Assembly: GCA_030272585.1 (NCBI GenBank)
Contig: BSYQ01000011.1
Span: forward strand, 1,178,001 to 1,242,000
DNA: 64,000 nt
Direction of reading: 5' to 3'
Source: Bryopsis sp. KO-2023
Lineage: Eukaryota > Chlorophyta > Ulvophyceae > Bryopsidales > Bryopsidaceae
A model generated the notes under the pieces. The model searched no databases. It worked only from the letters and a program-made list of their open reading frames with translations, and was not told where the DNA came from. The first letter of the stretch is position 1. Each line of letters begins with the position of its first letter. Positions 56,722 to 64,000 of the stretch are shown here, piece after piece. A program made the position numbers and the translations under genes.

Positions 56722-57611
56722 ACTCCCCTCCTCCCTGAACTTTTGTCCCCAAAAGTTTTAACATCCCCTCCCCTCTTTTCTGAACTGTTTCTGTGTCTAG
56801 ACTTCCATTTTCAAGATAACTGGGGTCAGAACTGTTGGAGAAGTGGTGAATAGAAAGACCTAACTACCTATTCAACCACTAAGTCCACAGATGCAGTGTC
56901 CCCAGTACTACAGAACAAGTGCTAAGTGTCAGTATGTTGGGATCCAAAATAAAAGTTTTTTTTTTTTTTTCTTTTCAGGTCCAATAACCAGAGGTTTCTG
57001 TTTGTTTATTCCCCCCCCCCCCCCCCCCTTTTTCATGCCTTCCCCCAAAAAGATACCTAACCCATCAGACACCCACTCCTGCCACAGTGTTTTACTGCCT
57101 GCCCACTTCAGCAGCAGACAGTCTGTTCTCTAACCCTCATAGCAACTTGAAATCATGTATCAAAAAGATTTAAGAAAGAACCCTGAACTCTGAACTCTTA
57201 CTCTCTCTTCCTCACTTCCTTTTCTTTTTCATTCTTACTGGTCCAATCCAGTTCAGCTACTACTTTTCTTTGAGAAGGCTGTCTCTATAGCCATTCTCAT
57301 GAAAACCAATAAAACAAAAACAAAAACAATAAAAGCAAAAACAAAAAGTCATCAAAAAGAGAGCCCTGAACTCTGAACTCTTACTCTCTCTTTCTCACTT
57401 CCTTTTCTTTTCCATTCTTACTGATCCAACCCAGTTCAGCTACTACTTTTCTTTGAGAAGGCTGTCTCCATAGCCATTCTCATGAAAACCAATAAAACAA
57501 AAACAAATAAAAACAATAAAAACAAAAACAAACAGTCACCCCTCCCCCATTTTCCTTCCTTTTTCTTTTTTTTTTTTTTTTTTTTTTTTTTCTTTTCACC
57601 TTCCCCCCTTT
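56722..57611 (-). other. A2 3' UTR
   Basis: No gene. Same poly-T/poly-C tracts and tandem unit of about 185 bp as A1, but without the A1-specific 170-190 bp between poly-T tracts; the homopolymer lengths differ. Confidence 0.6.
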
Positions 57612-60600
57612 TTAGGCTGTCGGCGGCGGCGGTGGTGGTGGTGGTGGCGGTCCTCCCTGACCTCCGCGACAGTGCTCCGGCGGCTCTCCTCCTGCTGCTG
57701 GATCGTCTGGACCTTCGTCTTCTCGGGGCCGCTTGGCTGCGCTGCCTCTCTCCAGGGGGATCTCGTCAGGGAACGGCCGACGGAGCTCGGGGTATCGCCC
57801 CCACATCTCCGCCGTCAGCGTGCGCCAGTATGCCGTCGTTGGGAAGTTTCTGGCTTCCGCTTCGCATCGCCAGCAGCGATTTTGGAAGACCTCGTCGGCG
57901 GTGATGCCAGGGCGATACTCCGGGATCCATGAAAGGTCCGCCGCCGGGATGTCCCCCAGCGTGAGTTCGCGTCCGCGGCAGAAGAGGTCGGGGCGCCGCA
58001 AGGCCACGAGGATGGCCAACACATCCTTGGCACACGCTTTCCAGGATTTTCCAAAGCGGTCTCGCGAGCAGTGTCGGTGGTGCCCGGGTGTGTTAGCAAA
58101 CTTGCAGGCGGTTGGGATGTACGCGTTGGAGCCGGGCGGTTTTGAACAACGGCTGCAACGCGTACCCATCCCTGGAGTGCCGCCGCCGCTGCTCTGGCCG
58201 TGCTGTCCCTTTCCATCACCCGGTGCTGTTCCGTCTGGGGGCCCTTCGTCCTCGCCAGTCTCCGTATCCGTTCCTGAAAAATCCAAGACGACCTTCTTGA
58301 GCTTCCCTTTTCCTGAGGCGAGTCTAGTGGTTGGGCCCTTCCTTGGCGCTCCTCCCTTCGATGCTGGAGTCCCGCTTTGGCTTAATCCCGGGGTAGTTCC
58401 TGTAGGAGTTCCTGCTCCGAACGCGAATGGGGCTTGGACATTCTGGAACATCTGGAAGGGGCGTGGTGGCCGAGGTCCCGCCATGGGTGGAGCTGGTGGT
58501 CTGATTGGCCCTGGTGGCAGCAAGACGAGTTGGGAGGCTGGAGGCACTTCCTCCGTCGTTGGGAGTTCAGCTGGTGGATCCTGGGGTCCTGCTTGCTCCG
58601 CTTGGTGGGCAAACGGAACTGGATCAGGTTCCTCCACACGAGGCTGTGACACCCTCTCCTCCCATCCTCTCCGGTAATGCATCCCAGGCAGCGGCTGGTG
58701 TCCCGCCAACGATCGATCTCTTTCCTCCCTCTGCACCTCCGCCCATTCCTGAGCCGACAGTGGCTGTGGATGTGGTGGGCTTCCTGGGATCACATCAGCT
58801 GGAGCTGGGGGTTCATCCTCTGGTGTTGTTGGCTGCTCCTCCCCCACTTTCTCCCCAGTCCCTGCTTCACTCCCAACCAATCCTGAGCCTTCCCCCACTG
58901 TGGTTTCCTCATGCTGCCCCCCTCCTGTGGCTGCTGTTGCTGCTGTGGCTGCTGTTGCTGCTGTGGCTGCTGTTGCTGCTGTTGATCCCTCCAGACCTCC
59001 TTGTCCAGGCTGATGGAGTGGCCGTTCTCCTGTTAATGTTGCTGTAGCTTCCTCCAAGTCTTCTGGACCCAACTGAGGAGGTGGCTTTCCTCCTTCCCCA
59101 ATGTCCCCAGCCTTGAGGCTTTTCACCGTTTTCTTTCGTGGGTGGCTGCTTCGGGGGTGTAGCGATCCTTTTTCCTTCCCCGTCAGTTCCGCGATCCGAT
59201 CCTTCTGGCGATCCAAGAGGTCCGCCATCTTCTTCATCCGCCTCCGTTGTTGCTCCCATTGATTCCACGGCACCATGTCGCAGGTAGCCTGCGACCCCTG
59301 ATCCCGCTGCTCTTCTTCGTCGGTTTGGGTGGCAACATTCTGGGTTTCCGGCTGGGTCATATGGCTCGCAAGGATCGCCGCAAAGTACGCGGCCACTGCA
59401 TCAATTTGCAGCTCCACCGGCAGATTTCGGAAGGTGGCGGGGAGTTCTACTGGTGGAGGTTGTGATGGCCCGGCTGCTGGAAAAGCGATCTCCACCATGG
59501 TCTCGCTGACCAACTCCTCCACTGTCTCCTCCTCCTGCAATCCATATTCCGCCTCCAAATCTGCTGTATCGAGGCTGCCGGATTCAGCCATGGGTGTGTC
59601 GTCATTTCCTTGCCCTGGTTGATTTCCGCCACCCCCTTGCGATGACCCACTGCCCCCTCGCTCTGGCTGATCGCCGCCACCCTCACGTGCGCCACCGATT
59701 GGCCCTACTCCGCCTCCGCCACTACTCAACACGCCGCATATGATGGCCAGGAAACATACGAATCGGAACATGGTCGCTGGGCTCTCGAAAAGTGCAAATT
59801 CGTCTAACAATTCGCCGCCGCTGTCGGGTTTTTCTGCACTTCCGCCACGAGACTCCTCCACGTCCGTCCTCTCAATGAGGCGACACTGTACCCTGTCCAC
59901 AGTCCATGCATCCCTTGGGGTCTGACCCACCTTTACCAAATCCCCACGTAATTCCTGGACCATCCATGGCCCCTGATTGAATTCCATCTCCTTGGGGTGG
60001 TAGGGGAACCGAGTTGAGCACAACATCACCATGTCCCCTACTTTCAGTTCTGCTGGAGCTTTACCCCGCCTGATCGTCTCCCAGAGGTGCCCCAGCTGCT
60101 GTTTGACCCTTGCTTTCTGCAAGGCTCTGGCAATACTCCCCTCCTGAGCTTTCCTCTCCTCATTCATAAACCTCAGGGTGACCTGGCGCTGCAGCTCCAC
60201 TGCATCTGCCCGGCGTAACTCCCCTCGCAATTCTGCTAAGCGTTCATTTCGTTTGGTTTTGGTGGAAAACTCCCGGAAAAACAATGCCTTGGCGGGGCTG
60301 AGTCCGGTGGAGGTGTGTTCCCTGGTGTTGATAGCATAAATCACCTCCTGCAGTTTCTCCGGCCATTGGGGCGTGATCCCGCCGCCACACTCCCTCCGCA
60401 ATAGTTGTTGTATCTCCCGGTTCATTCTTTCGACCAGCCCATTGGTCTCCGGGTGGTATGGGCGTCCTTTCCTCAGCTGGACTCCCCACTGCTGTAGAAG
60501 TTCTGCCACCTCTCCTTCGAATTCACTCCCGTTGTCTGTGATGATGGAGGCGGGCGGTCCATATGGATGGAACACCGAGGCTTTCAGCCACGCCGCCACC

Positions 60601-61121
60601 GCAGAACTCCTCTTACTCGTTAATGCCCCGGCGATCGTCCACTTGGTGAAGTAGTCTACCATGACTATCACATATTTTTCTCCCGTTCCGGTGGTGGGCA
60701 GGGTGATCAAGTCCATACCCAGTCTCTCCCAGGCTCTTAACGGTATATGCTGCCTTAATGGGTGTCGTTCCTTAGGCGCTTTCTGACTTCTTCTGCAGCT
60801 GTGGCACGTCTGCCACACTTGTTCTACCTCTTTCCTTATATATGGCCACCAGTATCTCTGCTGCACTTTCTGGCACAATCCTCTGCCGCCGATGTGCGCA
60901 TTTTCCCTGTGGACTTTTCGGACCACAGTTGGCCTTTGCTCCTCTTTTGGCACCTCTAGCCATTCTCCTTGTTTACTCAAGCACTTGAGTGGGTGTAGAT
61001 CTCCTCCCACCCATCGATATCTCTGACCCCTTTTTCGCACCCTCGCTTTTGCTTGTTTCTCAGCGGGTAATGCCGTTGTTTTCAAGAATTCCATCAGTTC
61101 CGCATCCGCCCATGGATCCAT
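57612..61121 (-). CDS. A2 ORF3: integrase fused to a signal-like segment and RING-like domain
   Basis: 1,169 codons from the ATG at 61121. Integrase zinc region about residues 69-110, catalytic D/D/E near 155 (MVDYF), 195 (TDNGSEF) and 229 (VERMN), tail with GPWMVQEL. At 59771 an in-frame ATG begins MFRFVCFLAIICGVLSS, which has the charge-hydrophobic-small residue order of a signal peptide. After a 500-residue Gly/Pro/Glu linker with an Ala-Thr repeat comes the cysteine array (57864-58157; CSRC...CWRC), a basic segment KRPRE and a poly-Pro end. Same frame as ORF2 but separated by three stops. It may be one fusion protein or two products if 59771 is used. Confidence 0.88.
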   Translation of the reverse strand: MDPWADAELMEFLKTTALPAEKQAKARVRKRGQRYRWVGGDLHPLKCLSKQGEWLEVPKEEQRPTVVRKVHRENAHIGGRGLCQKVQQRYWWPYIRKEVEQVWQTCHSCRRSQKAPKERHPLRQHIPLRAWERLGMDLITLPTTGTGEKYVIVMVDYFTKWTIAGALTSKRSSAVAAWLKASVFHPYGPPASIITDNGSEFEGEVAELLQQWGVQLRKGRPYHPETNGLVERMNREIQQLLRRECGGGITPQWPEKLQEVIYAINTREHTSTGLSPAKALFFREFSTKTKRNERLAELRGELRRADAVELQRQVTLRFMNEERKAQEGSIARALQKARVKQQLGHLWETIRRGKAPAELKVGDMVMLCSTRFPYHPKEMEFNQGPWMVQELRGDLVKVGQTPRDAWTVDRVQCRLIERTDVEESRGGSAEKPDSGGELLDEFALFESPATMFRFVCFLAIICGVLSSGGGGVGPIGGAREGGGDQPERGGSGSSQGGGGNQPGQGNDDTPMAESGSLDTADLEAEYGLQEEETVEELVSETMVEIAFPAAGPSQPPPVELPATFRNLPVELQIDAVAAYFAAILASHMTQPETQNVATQTDEEEQRDQGSQATCDMVPWNQWEQQRRRMKKMADLLDRQKDRIAELTGKEKGSLHPRSSHPRKKTVKSLKAGDIGEGGKPPPQLGPEDLEEATATLTGERPLHQPGQGGLEGSTAATAATAATAATAATAATGGGQHEETTVGEGSGLVGSEAGTGEKVGEEQPTTPEDEPPAPADVIPGSPPHPQPLSAQEWAEVQREERDRSLAGHQPLPGMHYRRGWEERVSQPRVEEPDPVPFAHQAEQAGPQDPPAELPTTEEVPPASQLVLLPPGPIRPPAPPMAGPRPPRPFQMFQNVQAPFAFGAGTPTGTTPGLSQSGTPASKGGAPRKGPTTRLASGKGKLKKVVLDFSGTDTETGEDEGPPDGTAPGDGKGQHGQSSGGGTPGMGTRCSRCSKPPGSNAYIPTACKFANTPGHHRHCSRDRFGKSWKACAKDVLAILVALRRPDLFCRGRELTLGDIPAADLSWIPEYRPGITADEVFQNRCWRCEAEARNFPTTAYWRTLTAEMWGRYPELRRPFPDEIPLERGSAAKRPREDEGPDDPAAGGEPPEHCRGGQGGPPPPPPPPPPTA

Positions 61122-61307
61122 TCTCCTTTGACCTCCTCCTTTGATCACGGCAGCAACTGTGGCAAATCACGAAGTCCGAACGGTAACGGTGTTCCACGCT
61201 ACTTTTTCGGGGTTCGTGTGGCCTTGCCTTCAGTCTAGAAGTACCCCCATTGGACCAACAATGGTTCCTCTTTTTCCAGCCATGATCTTGAGATCCCCGG
61301 AAGATCC
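61122..61307 (-). other. A2 RT-RH to integrase spacer with three in-frame stops
   Basis: TAA after GSTALRP, then TGA and TGA in the shared frame, as in A1. No ORF of its own. The ORF3 frame opens after the last TGA with GTG (61148) before the ATG (61121). Confidence 0.7.
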
Positions 61308-63323
61308 TTATGGACGAAGTGCTGTGGATCCACTGACTATCGGATGATCCAGTGGAACTGGAAGCCTGGTCAGTGCATCCGCATTCGCATTGCTTCTTCC
61401 AGCGCGGAACTCAATCCTGAAATCAAACTCCTGTAGGCGGAGTGCCCACCTCATCAGTTTTCCCGTCAGTTTAGTACCTGTCATCAACCACTGTAATGCC
61501 CGCTGGTCTGTCTGCAGCACAAATTCTGTGCCATAGATGTATGGCCTGAATAGGGTGCAAGCCCATACCACTGCCAGGCACTCCCCCTCCACTACCGAAT
61601 AGTTCTTCTCCGCTGGGTTGAGTCTTTTGCTGGCATAGGCTACCACATGCTCTCTCCCTTGCTCATCCTTCTGGCAGAGTACTGCCCCCACAGCCTGGCT
61701 GCTCCAGTCTGTCTGCAGAGTGTATGGTAGGTGTGGCTGTGGTGGAGCCAGGACTGGTTGATCGGTTATGCTTTTCTTCAGCCTCTCAAATGCTTGTTGT
61801 TGTCGTTCCCTCCATTCAAATGGCACATCCTTCTTCAACAACTCCGTCAGAGGTGCAGCGATCCTTGCATAGTCGCGCACAAATCTCCTGTAGTAAGAAG
61901 TAAGGCCAAGGAAGGACCTCAGAGTAGACACATCCACCGGTGGCTCCTGCAGCTCCACTGTGGCTACCTTCTTCGGACTCATCTTGATTTCCCCTTTTCC
62001 CACGATGTGGCCCAAGTAGAGTAGCTCCTCAAACCCGAAGTCCGATTTCCTCGGGCTGATCCTCAGGTTGGCCTCCTTCAGCCGCTGCAGCACCTCTGCC
62101 AAGATCTCCTGATGCTTTTCCCAAGTCTCCGCATAGATGATGATATCATCCAAATACACGATCACCCCCTTCCACAGCATAGGTCCCAGTACCTCGTTCA
62201 TCATCCTTTGGAATGTCGCTGGGGCGTTACTGAGCCCGAAGGGCATCACCACGAACTCATACAGCCCCTCCTGTGTGATGAAGGCCGTTTTCTCCGCGGA
62301 GGCAGTGCTCATCCTGACCTGCCAATACCCTGATCTCAAATCCAAAGCGGTGAAGAACTTGGCCTCCGAGAACTGGTTGATCGCATCCTCTATCCTCGGG
62401 AGAGGAAAGCTATCTCGGGTGGTCACCTTGTTGAGCTTGCGGTAATCAACACAGAACCGCACCGACCCATCTGGCTTTGGAACCAAGACGATCGGTGAGG
62501 CCCACGGGGACTTTGACTTCCGCACCACTCCATCCAGGAGCATCCTCGCCACCTCCGATTTGACTACCTGGTTCTCCGCAAAACTGAACCGGTAGGGATT
62601 CTGCCTGATGGGGGGATGATCTCCGGTGGGGATCTCGTGGTATAATATGTTGGTTTGCCCGACTTGATCCGAGGACCAAGCACAGGCATCGGGGTACTGC
62701 TGCAGAAGCTCCAGCAGCTCTTTTCTTTGGTGGGGGGTAAGATGGGGACTAATTTTCAGTTCTTCCAGTTTTTCTCTAAGTGACACCTTTTTCTCTTCCC
62801 TTTCCTTTTCTGTGGCAAACGTTTTATTTTCTACATCAGAAGTCCCAAGGGGAACCACCCCTGCCCAAATCTGATTTTCCTGCAGCTGAACTGCTGCCTG
62901 TCCCATTTCCCTCAACCCAAACCTTTCTTTTCTTTCTCCTTTTTCTTTTCTTTCCTCTTCTTTTTCTGTTTCTTTGGCTTTCCTTTCCCTTGAATTTTCT
63001 TTTCCCTTTTTTTCTTTTTCTTCTCCCATTCCCTCCCTCATAAGGATTTCTGCCTCCACTGTTCTGCTATGGTTTAAGCATTGCATGGCCCATGAGTCCG
63101 GCCACAGACTCCTGGCCCTTTCTACTTCCTCCGTTTGGCGTTGCATTCTCGCTTCCTGCTCCTTGATCCTCCTGCCTGCTCGACGCCATTGTTCTCGTTT
63201 ACCCGCACGCTTGCCACGCCGCCCTCTTCCCCTTTTCCCTTTATTCCCTTTTGTGGGACCGAACCACCTCCGCCACCCCTTCAGGTGTCGCCGAAGAAGG
63301 ACGTCGGTGGCCGGCCCACTTAA
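61308..63323 (-). CDS. pol: A2 ORF2: reverse transcriptase and RNase H
   Basis: 672 codons from the slip site. RT (DYRKLNKVTTRDSFPLP, MPFGLSNAPATFQ, YLDDIIIY) and RNase H (LQTDWSSQ, VEGECLAVVW, TDQRALQW, NADALTR) motifs complete. It is the uninterrupted equivalent of A1 ORF2 and contains the empty B2 target site (GTTCT). Confidence 0.93.
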   Translation of the reverse strand, partial: LSGPATDVLLRRHLKGWRRWFGPTKGNKGKRGRGRRGKRAGKREQWRRAGRRIKEQEARMQRQTEEVERARSLWPDSWAMQCLNHSRTVEAEILMREGMGEEKEKKGKENSRERKAKETEKEEERKEKGERKERFGLREMGQAAVQLQENQIWAGVVPLGTSDVENKTFATEKEREEKKVSLREKLEELKISPHLTPHQRKELLELLQQYPDACAWSSDQVGQTNILYHEIPTGDHPPIRQNPYRFSFAENQVVKSEVARMLLDGVVRKSKSPWASPIVLVPKPDGSVRFCVDYRKLNKVTTRDSFPLPRIEDAINQFSEAKFFTALDLRSGYWQVRMSTASAEKTAFITQEGLYEFVVMPFGLSNAPATFQRMMNEVLGPMLWKGVIVYLDDIIIYAETWEKHQEILAEVLQRLKEANLRISPRKSDFGFEELLYLGHIVGKGEIKMSPKKVATVELQEPPVDVSTLRSFLGLTSYYRRFVRDYARIAAPLTELLKKDVPFEWRERQQQAFERLKKSITDQPVLAPPQPHLPYTLQTDWSSQAVGAVLCQKDEQGREHVVAYASKRLNPAEKNYSVVEGECLAVVWACTLFRPYIYGTEFVLQTDQRALQWLMTGTKLTGKLMRWALRLQEFDFRIEFRAGRSNANADALTRLPVPLDHPIVSGSTALRP

Positions 63324-64000
63324 AAATCCGAGGAGTCGTAGCTCACCACCCTTGGTGGCTCACTCCTCCCCTCCCCGCCAGCTGCGGCTGCTGTGGAGGT
63401 CCCCCCTCCAGTCTCGCCACCCTCCACTGGCCTCCACCTCTGGGCCTCCCTGCGGAAGTGCCCCAACATCTCCTCCGACTCCTCCCTCTGTGCGCTCGTC
63501 ACAGCGTCGCACCTTCGGAAATACTCCCTTGTGATAGCATCCCTTTTTCTCGGTTCTCCCTCGCATCTCAACCTTTCGTCGTGGATCTTTTTGAACTCCC
63601 TCTTTGTCCCTCCGTGGTGCCTCCCCCTGGTGTCCAGTATTTCCGCCTCCTGGAGATACAGATGTGTGGCCGCCGCCTCACTCATCCCCTTTTCCCGCCG
63701 AATGGTGCAGCACTCCTGCAGCACCGCCTTCTGGCGCTTGGTGATCCACAGAGGAGGGGGTTGAGGAACGTAGAGGTAGGGCTGGATGAACCCATCTGGT
63801 CGGCGTTCCCCTGGTGGCGTTTGGCTCGTCATTGAATCCTGCTGTGGCTGCTTTCCAGTGGGGGCTGCTGGCGGTTCTGGGGCGGCGCTCGTTTCTTCGA
63901 TCGATCGGAGGGTTTGGTAAACTGCGACGACTGCAGCACTCTCAGGCGTCGTTGTGTGAAGGAACTCGATGGGTACGTGACCTACTCGCCGTCCTGCCAC
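63320..64000 (-). CDS. gag: A2 ORF1, C-terminal part (Gag-PR, truncated by window)
   Basis: Last 226 codons, downstream of the protease active site; nearly identical to A1 ORF1 C-terminus, ending VSYDSSDF. The rest lies beyond 64000. Confidence 0.9.
   Translation of the reverse strand: MAGRRVGHVPIEFLHTTTPESAAVVAVYQTLRSIEETSAAPEPPAAPTGKQPQQDSMTSQTPPGERRPDGFIQPYLYVPQPPPLWITKRQKAVLQECCTIRREKGMSEAAATHLYLQEAEILDTRGRHHGGTKREFKKIHDERLRCEGEPRKRDAITREYFRRCDAVTSAQREESEEMLGHFRREAQRWRPVEGGETGGGTSTAAAAGGEGRSEPPRVVSYDSSDF
63323..63329 (-). promoter_or_regulatory. A2 -1 frameshift site GGATTTT
   Basis: TCG GAT TTT TAA in element sense, identical to A1. Confidence 0.65.

Larger units (their letters stand above)
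56176..64000 (-). mobile_element. Element A2, second copy of family A (5' part outside window)
   Basis: Minus-strand copy inserted in F; left flank ATCCGC (56170-56175), the partner lies outside. It includes the 3' LTR, 3' UTR, ORF3, ORF2 and the end of ORF1. Unlike A1 it has no nested insertion here and so shows the uninterrupted sequences at the B1 and B2 target sites. Confidence 0.93.

Overview
The whole 64 kb window is transposable-element DNA from a large, repeat-rich eukaryotic genome. I see no host gene, rRNA or true tRNA gene. All coding sequence belongs to Ty3/gypsy-type LTR retrotransposons (Gag with CCHC knuckle, protease, RT with YLDD or FIDD, RNase H, DDE integrase, chromodomain in some). 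The species cannot be read from the sequence. Chromodomain Ty3/gypsy elements and deep nesting fit a plant or charophyte-like alga, but this is a weak inference. Family letters A to G (E unused) are my own labels.

Layout. Element F (minus strand, chromodomain type) is the oldest visible layer: partial 3' LTR and ORF3 at 36178-40106, and the rest of its integrase at 55412-56175. Four other units sit in or beside it. (1) Element G (plus strand) enters at the left edge; its ORF3 end and 3' LTR occupy 1-2730, and its last 3 bp lie at 36175-36177. (2) Element A1 (minus, 2731-36168, 6-bp target duplication AGCGTC) lies in the G LTR. A1 carries a TRIM joined to element B1 (7660-18270) and element B2 (18915-28995, duplication GTTCT). 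(3) Element D (plus, 40107-55405, duplication GCTGTC) splits the F integrase. D is a non-coding LARD-like element and carries element C (41152-49842, duplication CTCCAG) and a solo A-family LTR (52337-52872, duplication ATTGAG). (4) Element A2 (minus, from 56176 past the right edge) also lies in F.

Two clades are present. A, C, D and G share TGTAAC or TGTGAC ends and a palindrome at the PPT-3'LTR junction; A, C and D also show 6-bp target duplications (G's cannot be read). B and F are chromodomain elements; B makes 5-bp duplications. A and C use a GGATTTT -1 frameshift between Gag-PR and RT-RH. B uses A-AAA-AAA between Gag and Pol. After subtracting nested inserts and one target-duplication copy, A1 RT-RH is 672 codons, the same as A2 and C, so A1 was intact when hit.

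The most interesting system is a third ORF in the env position. B and F encode it separately, G has it as the last ORF before its 3' LTR, and A carries it fused behind integrase. Each ends in a cross-brace, RING-like array (CxxC ... C..H..C..H/D ... CxxC), preceded by coiled coil in B and F. In B and F a TATA-like box lies about 115 nt upstream of its ATG. Other leads are 7-8 terminal LTR bases absent from the 5' LTR inner edge, an integrase-dead element (C) and a non-coding element (D) that both have apparently identical LTRs, and a TRIM-B1 chimera flanked by one target duplication.
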